Positions 1-6,796 are shown, counted from the first letter of the stretch. The stretch is 6,796 bases of DNA from an uncultured Saprospiraceae bacterium (GCA_937952155.1 CALFYH010000096.1:1-6796), one strand, 5' to 3'. A program made the numbers and translations. Notes: a model not told the origin generated them from the sequence alone.

Positions 1-2
1 CG

Positions 3-389
3 TATGACCTTGCAGTGCAGATGTATGTACGACCGATAGACTTACCACTATTCGAAAAAGGGCAAAAAGTGATGATGCAGTTTGACGGATGGCCAGCGAT
101 AATATTTTCTGGATGGCCAGGCATTTCCTTTGGCACCTATGAAGGAGAAGTATTGGCCATTGACAATTTTATTTCCGAAAACCAACTGTACAGAATCTTA
201 GTCAAACCCAAAACTGATTCACATCCTTGGCCTGAACAACTTCGCGTCGGTGCAGGTGTACGTACATTGACTTTGCTCAAAAATGTAAGCGTTTGGTATG
301 AGATATGGAGACAAATCAATGGTTTTCCACCAGATTATTATAAACTGAATACCGTTATTGATAATAAAGGAAAAGATGGTAAAAAATAG
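3..389 (+). CDS. HlyD-family periplasmic adaptor (membrane fusion protein), C-terminal part only
   Basis: The reading frame is open to the left edge (first full codon at base 3, residues YDLAVQ precede the GTG at 15), so this is the end of a longer gene and the GTG at 15 is not a credible start. The 128 visible residues match the end of the Bacteroidota HlyD/biotin-lipoyl-type adaptor family: the beta-barrel stretch 'FEKGQKVMMQFDGWP' with the repeated 'GWP' (DGWPAIIFSGWPG), the strand 'YEGEVLAID', the 'YRILVKP' strand, and the tail 'VWYEIWRQINGFPPDYY' typical of these proteins. In this family the protein bridges an inner-membrane transporter to a TolC channel across the periplasm; the lipoyl and coiled-coil parts would lie outside the window. 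It overlaps the following tolC-like gene by 14 bases, which suggests translational coupling and a shared operon. The substrate cannot be told. Family assignment is from remembered motif patterns, not a search. Confidence 0.88.
   Translation, partial: YDLAVQMYVRPIDLPLFEKGQKVMMQFDGWPAIIFSGWPGISFGTYEGEVLAIDNFISENQLYRILVKPKTDSHPWPEQLRVGAGVRTLTLLKNVSVWYEIWRQINGFPPDYYKLNTVIDNKGKDGKK
366..371 (+). promoter_or_regulatory. Ribosome binding site AAAGGA for the TolC-family gene
   Basis: AAAGGA ends four bases before the ATG at 376. It lies inside the last codons of the upstream adaptor gene. It favours ATG 376 over the in-frame TTG at 358 as the start, since no comparable purine-rich site precedes the TTG. 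Confidence 0.6.
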
Positions 390-1794
390 ATTGATTACTC
401 AGGTTTTAGCATTGACTTTTGTTTATATTTTCGCTTTACAGAATGCTAATGGCCAAGTTGATTCTCCTACATTGACATTAGAGTCTGTATTTGATCAAGT
501 GAAGAAGTACCATCCGATGGCAGGTAGGGCATTATTGCAGAGAGATTTTGCAGCTGCAGAATTGTTAAAAGCAAAGGGAAGTTTTGATCCGACAGCACAA
601 AGCTTAATTTCACAAAAATATTTTGACAGTAAAAATTACTATAGTCTCATAAATGGTGAAGTCAAAATTCCCACTTGGTATGGTATAGATTTCAAAGGCG
701 GATATGATATCAATAGAGGCATATTATTAGGCAACGAAAATAAGACACCTGATAATGGACTTTGGTATGCTGGTGTATCAGTTCCACTTGGTCAAGGTTT
801 GTGGATAGATGATAGACGGGCACAAGTTAAATCAGCGAGAATAGGCCAAAATCTTGCCATCAATCAACAGCAAGATATGACTAATGAAGTTTTATTTCAA
901 ACTGCAAATCTGTATTGGGATTGGTTTCGAACATACCATGTACGTCAGGTATTGAATGAAGCAGTGAAAAATGCCAAATTGCGTTTTGAAGCAGTCAGAA
1001 CATATGCCATCAAAGGTGACAGGCCCGGTATTGATACTATAGAAGCAAACATCCAGGTGCAAAATATAAATTTGAGTCTTTCTCAGGCAGAGATGGAATT
1101 GGTCAAAGCGACCAATGCACTTTCTGGTCAACTGTGGAATGAAAACATGCAAAACTTGGATATCAACAATCAGCCAATAGATCTAACCATTGTCACAAAA
1201 TTAATCCAACATGATGTTCCTAAAATAAATAATAGCCTGATACCCGAATCGCATCCTTATCTAGAAGTTTTGAGACAGAAATTACTACAATTAGACATAG
1301 AAAAAAGACTAAAACAAGATAAGTTAAAGCCAAAACTTAATGTACAGTATAATCCACTTTCAGAGGCATTTGGTGGAAACCAGACAACACATTTTTCCAT
1401 CAATAATTACAAGTGGGGCATGGAATTTAAGATGCCGTTTTTTCTGAGGAAAGAACGTGGCGACATCAAACTAGCCGATTTAAAAATACAAGAAGCGGAT
1501 CTCATGCTACATCAAAAAACCAATGAATTGCAAATCAAATTTGAAAATTACATCACTGAATGGCGAGCCACACTGGACCAGATAGAGATTTTTGGCAAAA
1601 CTGTAGAACTGTACAAACAAATGCTGGAAGCCGAGAGGCGCTTATTCAATATAGGCGAAAGCAGCCTCTTTGTGGTCAATAGCAGAGAGCAAGCTTACAT
1701 CAATGCACAAATAAAGCTTACAGAGATAGTGGCAAAAAACAAAGTTTCATATTATGCAATTTGGTATTTTGCTGGGCGCTTGCCAGAGATGTGA
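376..1794 (+). CDS. TolC-family outer-membrane efflux/secretion channel
   Basis: This 472-residue protein has the usual length of the TolC/OEP family, which forms trimeric outer-membrane channels with a long periplasmic helical tunnel. Residues 1 to about 27 look like a signal peptide: basic start (MVKNR), hydrophobic core LALTFVYIFAL, then NANGQ. A beta-rich region follows (about 75-145), including 'VPLGQGLWIDDRRAQ', a pattern typical of Bacteroidota TolC proteins, then long amphipathic helices rich in Q, N, K and E. The C-terminal repeat shows 'GESSLFVVNSREQAYINAQ', the second structural repeat's 'GxxSLxxVxxxE' helix. ATG 376 is chosen because of the AAAGGA site; a TTG at 358 would add six residues before the signal peptide. 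The 14-base overlap with the HlyD adaptor points to a type I secretion or tripartite efflux operon. The next gene is convergent, so this is the operon's last gene. Specific cargo is unknown. Confidence 0.92.
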   Translation: MVKNRLITQVLALTFVYIFALQNANGQVDSPTLTLESVFDQVKKYHPMAGRALLQRDFAAAELLKAKGSFDPTAQSLISQKYFDSKNYYSLINGEVKIPTWYGIDFKGGYDINRGILLGNENKTPDNGLWYAGVSVPLGQGLWIDDRRAQVKSARIGQNLAINQQQDMTNEVLFQTANLYWDWFRTYHVRQVLNEAVKNAKLRFEAVRTYAIKGDRPGIDTIEANIQVQNINLSLSQAEMELVKATNALSGQLWNENMQNLDINNQPIDLTIVTKLIQHDVPKINNSLIPESHPYLEVLRQKLLQLDIEKRLKQDKLKPKLNVQYNPLSEAFGGNQTTHFSINNYKWGMEFKMPFFLRKERGDIKLADLKIQEADLMLHQKTNELQIKFENYITEWRATLDQIEIFGKTVELYKQMLEAERRLFNIGESSLFVVNSREQAYINAQIKLTEIVAKNKVSYYAIWYFAGRLPEM

Positions 1795-1821
1795 ATCTAA
1801 GAATTCAGCTTTGAAAAACCA

Positions 1822-4800
1822 TCAAAATGTAGCTTTCACCTGTGCTCTTCCAACATGCACAGTCGGCGAAATACCTGTCTTACGACCTTCATATTGAAAT
1901 GATAAATCGATATTTTTGGCAATTCTTTTGGTATAGCTAGAGTTCCAAAGGAAGTTTTGCCCATTTTTAAGACCTTCTAGCATATCGTATTCTAATGGAG
2001 AATTGGCAGCACCTGAGAATTTTACTTTTACATAACTGACAGAAAAATCTAAGCTATACTTACTGACTTTCCTTAAGGTAAATTCAGCAGATGTTTCATT
2101 CAAGAATGCAGCATCACCTGACAGTATTTTCTGCTTTTTGTCCTGGTATGCATACTTCAATGCAAGACGGGTATTATTTGTAGGTCTTACGCTTATTTCA
2201 GGCTTGATGCGATAGATCAAAATATCCAGATTACGCTCGTCAAAAGCTTCAGATACATAAGACTTTACCGATTTCTCCACAATAAGGAACAAGTCTGTTT
2301 TACCTTTGACATTAAATCTGGTTCTCAAAAACAAATCATTCAAGCCTCGATCTTCTTTGCCATTGATCTGTACTATCCTATTTTGTGAGTTACGGTTGCC
2401 CAGTTGAATATCATATTTCACATTTCCCTTATTAAAAAACAAGGTATTGGCATACAAGGCATTATACGCTACAAGTGATGTGTCATTTAATGAAAAATCT
2501 ATATAAGATAAGATCGGTACAGCTACTCCATCCATCTGCTTTTTTGCAATTCTAACATTAGTAATGGTAGAAAATCTGGAGAGAAACTTATAGAATTTAC
2601 TCGGTTTGCTGCCTTCTTTTGGTTTTCGGAATCTGGATGGCTCGATATTAAAAGTCTGATTAATTTCGATGTTGTTGGTACGAATAAATTCATTATTATT
2701 CAAGGCAAGTCTGATATATCGAGACAAAGGATTGGTAGGATCATATCTGAAATCCTGAATGATCGAAACATTGGGATTCATCGAATCACCGATATAAATA
2801 TAATCACCTTGTCCGGCTTCTACTTTTTGAAAGATGTACTCTATTTTGGGCTCTTGACCAGAATTTGTATTGTACGAAGTGACAGACCTTATACCTTCAT
2901 TCCAAGCTGAAAATGAATAATCTATTCTGCCTAAAATAGTTTTTTTACTTTTGTCATTTGGCAACAAGGTCTGATCTTTTATGTCCAATTGTCTCCCAAT
3001 GACACTCCATTGCAGATCAGAATTATCAGATGCATGCCATTTTCCAGCGAGCTCCAATTCGTTTGCCAATGATGCAAGCTGCAAGGCATTTCCCTTCGCA
3101 AATCGATCATCACGCACGGAGTATGACATTTTAAGCGCAAAATCCCTTTCAAAATTATTGGTAATTACCCATTTTAAGTTTTTGAAAGCATAGCTAGGCT
3201 TCAAGAGTGTATCCGATTGCATGTTTCTATATTGGTTGTTTTCAGCATCATATACCATACCGACTGACCAGTCTAATGTTTTACCTATTCTGTACATTGC
3301 CGATATATTGGGTCTTAAAAACCGGCTTTCTTCACCTTTGGACGTTGATTCAGATGTCAGATAATTGTTATACACTCGCAGCTGCCATCTCTTGGTATTG
3401 TATTCTAGCGTAGCTTCATGTTTTCGTCCGGTATATTGACTTGTCTTTACAAAACTGTTATATCCATATGCTAATCCAAGTCCAGATTTATTAGCAAGTT
3501 TCACGTTTCCAATAAGGAGATTTTCATCTCCTTGTCCTAGAATTTGCGAAATGTTCCAGTCACGCACAAACTCTGGTGCGCGATATGGATTGAGTGATCT
3601 GAAATTTTTATGTACAAATTCATGTTTTACATTGGCAGACAAATTCCATAATCCACTGCTGTCGAGTCTTGAATGATGTGTCAATGAAAAATGCGATGCG
3701 AGTCCTGTATTATCTTCATTGCCCAATACCGATCTCCGATTTATATCCACATTACTCATACCCAATTCTGCAAATGCATCGGTCTGTTTTCCTATCTTGT
3801 AGCTGCCATTGACGGTGAACATTTGTTTTTGTTCAGGTGGAATAAGCTGAATTACAGGTTGGTATGATCCCAAATTTTTGCCAGCATACACATAAACACG
3901 GCCATTTTTACTTTTGGTCTGGTCTATGATGTAATCGCCTTTATTCGCACCCAAGTCTGTAAAAACAGCAGTATATACGGCACTATCCAGATTCTCAGTG
4001 AATACAAGAATGATATTCGATGGGTCTAATGGATCTGCCTTGCCAGAATATAAGATTCTGTTTGCTTCTTTCTTTTCATCTTCTGTTATCATCCTGATAC
4101 TTTTACGAACAGTTTGCCTAAGGTCATCGCCGCTATTTTCGAGGATACGAATGTCCGTAGAGTCCAGTTGTAAGTCGCCTGTCGCATTTTTACTGTCTTG
4201 CTCAGAATAGAAGTTCAAATTTACATTCCATCTTGCACCTTTAAATTCCGTCTCAGCAGCATACAAAGATCGTAGATAAGACACATCTGTGTATTCAAAC
4301 TCAATAATTACCCTGGAATCGCGGGCAATAACTCTGGTTGGTGAAAATGTGATTTCAGCTCTGTTGTAGTCTATCACATAGTCATAATCAAAGCCACGTT
4401 TGAGCAAGTTTCCATTAAAATATACTTTTTCAGTACCAGCCAAGACGATGATGAACCTTTCTCCATTGTTGCCCTGAAGTCGATATGGACCTTGATTCCC
4501 TTCCTTTGTAGGCAATGTCTGTCTGGAAAATTTGCCTCTTGAAATAGCGAAACTGCCTTTAGAGTTTACTTCTGCTTGTTTTCCAACTTGAAAAGCAGTT
4601 GACAAGCTGATACCCTTTAGTTTTTTGAAATAATTCATAAAATAACTGTTGGGTCGTCGCAATTCGTAATCTCCAGCCGTCACGGATGATTTGCCCTTGC
4701 TTACTTGGATAAAGACTTTATCAAATTCCTGCAACTGCTGTGTATTTCCTTGCGCTTGGATGGGCAGATTTTCGTCGGATATGGCAGCTACGACCTTGAG

Positions 4801-5319
4801 TCCATTGCCCAAATCCCCGATAAGCTGCATGTCAAAATTAGAATTAGGTACCAAGCTCTGGCTATTTCCCACAGAAAAACCTCTGGAAAAACTGCCTCGA
4901 TAATCTAAACCTTTGGATTCTATGATGGCATTTTTGTTATCAGAAGGCCGATATTCATAACCAGTTGTATAGGCCTTTTCCTTAAATGTAAGTAGCGACG
5001 AATCTATGGTCAAATAGGTTTTTTCGATGTTAAATCCAAAAGTTCTGTATTTTATGACGATGGTATCTGCATTCCATTTTGTGCATAACTGATCTGGCAA
5101 GATAATAGACTGATTGGTTATGACTACATTAGACAGTGTATCATGACCATGTATAATCACTACAGAATTGGGCATAAGTGTATTTTCATCTAGTTTGAAG
5201 GTACAATCTGCCACAATGAAGGATTTCACTTTGAGTGGTGTATGAATGCTTTTCTGGCCTTGTACGACAAGTATATTTATAGAAACTACCCAGACCAAAA
5301 AGTGGAATATCACACGCAT
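1822..5319 (-). CDS. Large uncharacterised outer-membrane beta-barrel protein (1165 aa)
   Basis: No named function is recognised. Residues 1-22 form a signal peptide (MRVIFHFLVWVVSINILVVQGQ). Residues about 28-110 look like a beta-sandwich domain holding the protein's only two cysteines, C39 and C79, a likely disulfide. Residues 136-220 form a patterned block: 'GLDYRGSFSRGFSVGNSQ', then 'SDENLPIQAQGNTQQLQEFD', then 'AGDYEL'. Residues about 274-350 form a second block: 'NQGPYRLQGNNGERF', 'EKVYFNGNLLKRG', 'DYVIDYNRAEITF', 'VIIEFEYTD'. From about 355 to the end the sequence alternates polar and hydrophobic or aromatic residues as in transmembrane beta-strands, with 'GQGDYIYIGDSMN' near 833-848, and ends in 'VHVGRAQVKATF', a terminal-Phe beta-signal for BAM insertion. 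I recall similar proteins annotated as hypothetical across Bacteroidota and Chlorobi; the Y-x-IDY module resembles ones in the gliding/secretion barrel SprA, but this protein is about half SprA's size. There is no Shine-Dalgarno before the ATG. It is a complete frame with no break. Confidence 0.8.
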   Translation of the reverse strand: MRVIFHFLVWVVSINILVVQGQKSIHTPLKVKSFIVADCTFKLDENTLMPNSVVIIHGHDTLSNVVITNQSIILPDQLCTKWNADTIVIKYRTFGFNIEKTYLTIDSSLLTFKEKAYTTGYEYRPSDNKNAIIESKGLDYRGSFSRGFSVGNSQSLVPNSNFDMQLIGDLGNGLKVVAAISDENLPIQAQGNTQQLQEFDKVFIQVSKGKSSVTAGDYELRRPNSYFMNYFKKLKGISLSTAFQVGKQAEVNSKGSFAISRGKFSRQTLPTKEGNQGPYRLQGNNGERFIIVLAGTEKVYFNGNLLKRGFDYDYVIDYNRAEITFSPTRVIARDSRVIIEFEYTDVSYLRSLYAAETEFKGARWNVNLNFYSEQDSKNATGDLQLDSTDIRILENSGDDLRQTVRKSIRMITEDEKKEANRILYSGKADPLDPSNIILVFTENLDSAVYTAVFTDLGANKGDYIIDQTKSKNGRVYVYAGKNLGSYQPVIQLIPPEQKQMFTVNGSYKIGKQTDAFAELGMSNVDINRRSVLGNEDNTGLASHFSLTHHSRLDSSGLWNLSANVKHEFVHKNFRSLNPYRAPEFVRDWNISQILGQGDENLLIGNVKLANKSGLGLAYGYNSFVKTSQYTGRKHEATLEYNTKRWQLRVYNNYLTSESTSKGEESRFLRPNISAMYRIGKTLDWSVGMVYDAENNQYRNMQSDTLLKPSYAFKNLKWVITNNFERDFALKMSYSVRDDRFAKGNALQLASLANELELAGKWHASDNSDLQWSVIGRQLDIKDQTLLPNDKSKKTILGRIDYSFSAWNEGIRSVTSYNTNSGQEPKIEYIFQKVEAGQGDYIYIGDSMNPNVSIIQDFRYDPTNPLSRYIRLALNNNEFIRTNNIEINQTFNIEPSRFRKPKEGSKPSKFYKFLSRFSTITNVRIAKKQMDGVAVPILSYIDFSLNDTSLVAYNALYANTLFFNKGNVKYDIQLGNRNSQNRIVQINGKEDRGLNDLFLRTRFNVKGKTDLFLIVEKSVKSYVSEAFDERNLDILIYRIKPEISVRPTNNTRLALKYAYQDKKQKILSGDAAFLNETSAEFTLRKVSKYSLDFSVSYVKVKFSGAANSPLEYDMLEGLKNGQNFLWNSSYTKRIAKNIDLSFQYEGRKTGISPTVHVGRAQVKATF

Positions 5320-5345
5320 ACACTAATATACGCAATTTTTGAGAC

Positions 5346-5353
5346 CAAAAGTA
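5346..5353 (-). promoter_or_regulatory. Possible Bacteroidota -7 promoter element (TACTTTTG) for the large OMP gene
   Basis: Read on the minus strand, TACTTTTG fits the Bacteroidota -7 consensus TAnnTTTG. It lies 26 bases before the OMP start codon, giving a short A/T-rich leader, and sits in the 76-base spacer after the WYL gene. A convincing TTTG element about 20 bases further upstream is missing, so the call is tentative. If real, it allows the OMP to be transcribed separately from the WYL regulator. Confidence 0.35.
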
Positions 5354-5395
5354 TTTATTTGTAACTAAATCGCCTGAAAAGGTATTAATAATATT

Positions 5396-6421
5396 TTAGG
5401 TGTTGTGATTTGTTTGATTGTATAAGGTGATAGTCTTTCCTATTTTTTTGTAAATACTTGTTTTTAATTTTTGAGGAGTTATTACAATCATTCTGTCACC
5501 GAAACCCAATATTTCTCTTTCCAGCTCAAAGTTAAGTTGTACTTTAATCGTAAAAATCATACTTCCGTCGTCATACCGTTCTATTATTTGTTGGCTATGA
5601 TGCATTGGCTTAGTCTCGACATAAGGCGCATTTCGATCATCTACCCAAAGTTTGACTTCTTCAGCCCTGACATTCATGCTTACCGTTACACCGATAACAT
5701 CTTTAAAATAGTCATCAATAGAAGAGATTTGTGATGGCTTATATTGAGTTCTTTCGTCAATCTCGATAGCAACTATTCTATCAAGTGCAAGATTGAGTAT
5801 AGACTCCGATTTCATTCCAAATAGAAACCAACGATTCTTATATTCTTTGAGCCACCAAGGATGGAATGTAATGTTATTGGCAGACTCTGCTTTGAAAGAT
5901 TTGTAAGTTATAGTTAATACTTTTTTCTCTAAGATGGCTTTATATAAAAAGTCAAGAAAATGAATGCCCGTAAGCCTTTCGTTTTTCTCAAAATGTATGA
6001 TGGATTGTTGTTTTTTGGAAGTACTATATACATGATCTTCGAGTTTTTGAACAACATCATTTAGGTAGTTAAAATGCTCAAAACCCTTAAACTGCTTTAG
6101 TAGTTCTACGGCTTCAGACATTTGTTGCATATCAGAATGTGAGATAGGCAAATTGGTGATGCTATATTTTGGATCTTCGTATGTATAAAATTTTTTATCT
6201 ACTACGATTATTGGCGCATTATATCCTAATTTGTCACTGCGCATCATCTGAATATCATATTGGACAGTACGTATAGATGCACCTTTTGATATACCTTCAT
6301 ATTCGTATAGTGCTTCACTTACTTTATCAACTAGCATATCGAGTGTCCACTTTCTTTGCCGGTTCCTAAAACAGCTATCTAAGACCTTGTATCGAATAAG
6401 TGCGTTTTTATTTATAGGCAT
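5396..6421 (-). CDS. WYL-domain transcriptional regulator
   Basis: This complete 341-residue protein has the length and layout of WYL regulators. Residues 1 to about 85 form a winged helix-turn-helix ('IRYKVLDSCFRN', 'LVDKVSEAL', 'SIRTVQYDIQMMR'), where the last segment resembles the recognition helix of DeoR-like readers. Residues about 90-150 are a helical linker. The WYL domain spans about 155-225: 'VLTITYKSF', then 'HPWWLKEYKNRWFLFG' (187-202) carrying WWL in place of the name-giving WYL, then 'LALDRI' (211-216). Residues about 245-335 match the WCX extension: 'VKLWVDDRNAPYV', 'MHHSQQI', 'FELEREILGFGDRMIVITP'. In the family, the WYL fold senses a ligand, in some cases nucleic acid or nucleotide, and many members repress or activate phage-defence or DNA-damage genes. 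The target here is not evident; autoregulation or control of neighbours is inference. The start ATG lacks a clear Shine-Dalgarno, as is common in this phylum. Confidence 0.9.
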   Translation of the reverse strand: MPINKNALIRYKVLDSCFRNRQRKWTLDMLVDKVSEALYEYEGISKGASIRTVQYDIQMMRSDKLGYNAPIIVVDKKFYTYEDPKYSITNLPISHSDMQQMSEAVELLKQFKGFEHFNYLNDVVQKLEDHVYSTSKKQQSIIHFEKNERLTGIHFLDFLYKAILEKKVLTITYKSFKAESANNITFHPWWLKEYKNRWFLFGMKSESILNLALDRIVAIEIDERTQYKPSQISSIDDYFKDVIGVTVSMNVRAEEVKLWVDDRNAPYVETKPMHHSQQIIERYDDGSMIFTIKVQLNFELEREILGFGDRMIVITPQKLKTSIYKKIGKTITLYNQTNHNT

Positions 6422-6472
6422 TTTTAAGAATTTAGAGTTGTTAATTTATAATTGGATAGATAACTAATCATT

Positions 6473-6613
6473 GAAATCTGGTAAATTCTGTTAGAAAATG
6501 GTACTGCTCACAGATTACTCTGATTACACAGATTCTTTTTCTTGTCTGCGAAATCTGATAAATTTGTGTGAAATTATTATGGTCACAGATTATACAAATT
6601 ATACAGATTCTTT
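6473..6613. repeat. Imperfect tandem duplication of a hairpin-forming element made of 9-base units
   Basis: Two copies of a ~65-base element lie head to tail: 6473-6538 and 6550-6613. Both begin GAAATCTG and end ACAGATTCTTT. The first 15 bases agree at 14 positions and the last 31 bases (6508-6538 against 6583-6613) at 26; the middle is diverged with a two-base length difference. Each right arm is three 9-base units: CACAGATTA, CTCTGATTA, CACAGATTC at 6509-6535, and CACAGATTA, TACAAATTA, TACAGATTC at 6584-6610. Each left arm is the same kind of unit inverted (GAAATCTGA, TAAATTTGT, GTGAAATTA at 6550-6576), so each copy can fold into a long imperfect hairpin. The element sits between the stop of the GxxExxY gene and the start of the WYL gene. 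From memory, similar CACAGATTACACAGATT-type sequences often flank GxxExxY genes; I could not search for this. It might act as a terminator-like or mobile non-coding element, but no function is shown. Confidence 0.75.
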
Positions 6614-6619
6614 AAATTA

Positions 6620-6764
6620 CTAATGATGCTTGGTATTAATAATTCGTATAATACTTTCTTTATCAATGATAGATTCATCGTTAAAGTTGACAAGAATACC
6701 GAGTTTCTTATTGGTCAATTTAAGATATGTTAGTATCTGCTTTTTATGAACATTTGTCAGAAAT
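6620..6764 (-). CDS. GxxExxY-family protein, C-terminal fragment (5' end lost at contig end)
   Basis: Read on the minus strand, the frame ends in TAG at 6620-6622 and gives 47 residues: 'FLTNVHKKQILTYLKLTNKK', 'LGILVNFNDESIIDKESIIR' and 'IINTKHH'. The pattern 'V-H-x-x-Q-(I/L)-L-T-Y-L-K-L-(T/S)' followed by 'LG-(I/L)-L-(I/V)-NFN' and a final 'I-x-R-I-(I/V)-N' is characteristic of the end of GxxExxY proteins (TIGR04256), a ~125-residue family placed in the PD-(D/E)XK nuclease superfamily, with no firmly assigned role. The name-giving GxxExxY motif lies in the missing N-terminal part. The gene is cut by adapter sequence beginning at 6765, so the truncation is technical. It points the same way as the WYL gene 200 bases downstream, separated from it by the hairpin repeats. 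Confidence 0.85.
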
Positions 6765-6796
6765 AGATCGGAAGAGCACACGTCTGAACTCCAGTC
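6765..6796 (+). other. Illumina TruSeq adapter contamination (not genomic)
   Basis: The final 32 bases begin AGATCGGAAGAGC and continue CACACGTCTGAACTCCAGTC, which is the standard Illumina TruSeq read-1 3' adapter. Read on the minus strand in the frame of the GxxExxY gene, it translates to DWSSDVCSSDL, a peptide known as a hallmark of this contamination in protein databases. This stretch should be trimmed; any gene call extending into it has a false N-terminus. Confidence 0.98.

Noticed and set aside
358..375. TTG start at 358 for the TolC-family gene
   Set aside because: The ATG at 376 has an AAAGGA site at proper spacing and directly precedes a normal signal peptide; the TTG would only add MIIKEK.
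1801..1830. Possible bidirectional terminator between the convergent genes
   Set aside because: The only stems are five A/T-rich base pairs with no G/C-rich core and no adjoining T-run.
3998..4210. Plus-strand open frame opposite the large OMP gene (also others at 2981-3193, 3207-3413, 4691-4908)
   Set aside because: These are short frames antisense to a well-supported gene, with no recognisable domains or ribosome binding sites and Cys/Ser/Leu-rich antisense composition.
5315..5333. Apparent palindrome CGCATA...TATACGC over the OMP start codon as an operator
   Set aside because: It is a near mirror repeat and not an inverted repeat, so it cannot form a hairpin or a symmetric protein-binding site.
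5471..5734. Plus-strand 87-residue open frame inside the WYL gene
   Set aside because: It lies antisense to the conserved WCX region of the WYL regulator and shows no family features.
6473..6613. Possible CRISPR array, because of short regularly spaced repeats
   Set aside because: The repeat units are 9 bases, alternate in orientation, diverge from each other, and there are only two larger copies with no unique spacers of constant length and no cas genes.

Overview
The window is a contig end from an AT-rich member of the Bacteroidota, probably an environmental Saprospira- or Sphingobacteria-like lineage. The phylum call rests on the gene families: a Bacteroidota-type HlyD adaptor and TolC pair, a very large TolC-unrelated outer-membrane barrel protein, a WYL regulator, and the tail of a GxxExxY protein. 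Weak or absent Shine-Dalgarno sequences before most starts and one TAnnTTTG-like promoter element fit the same phylum. The genus cannot be named from the sequence alone.

Layout, left to right. Bases 3-389 (+) hold the C-terminal end of a HlyD-family periplasmic adaptor that is cut by the window edge. Its stop overlaps the start of a complete TolC-family outer-membrane channel gene (376-1794, +) by 14 bases. The two look like the last genes of a type I secretion or tripartite efflux operon whose inner-membrane transporter would lie to the left. A 27-base gap separates this operon from a convergent gene (1822-5319, -) for a 1165-residue secreted protein with a C-terminal beta-signal, which I read as a large uncharacterised outer-membrane beta-barrel. 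A 76-base spacer with a possible promoter separates it from a complete WYL-domain transcription regulator (5396-6421, -).

The right end (6422-6796) carries no complete gene. It contains an imperfect tandem duplication of a ~65-base hairpin-forming element built from 9-base units (6473-6613), then the C-terminal 47 codons of a GxxExxY-family gene (6620-6764, -). The last 32 bases (6765-6796) are Illumina TruSeq adapter sequence and not genomic DNA. The true genome therefore stops at 6764, and the GxxExxY gene is truncated by the assembly and not by biology.

Working together: the HlyD and TolC genes form one export unit. The minus-strand genes (GxxExxY, WYL regulator, large OMP) run in the same direction, but the hairpin repeats and the spacer argue against one tight operon. 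I see no clear new multi-gene system. The points most worth a second look are the hairpin repeat beside the GxxExxY gene, the large orphan OMP family with strongly patterned N-terminal blocks, and the adapter artefact.
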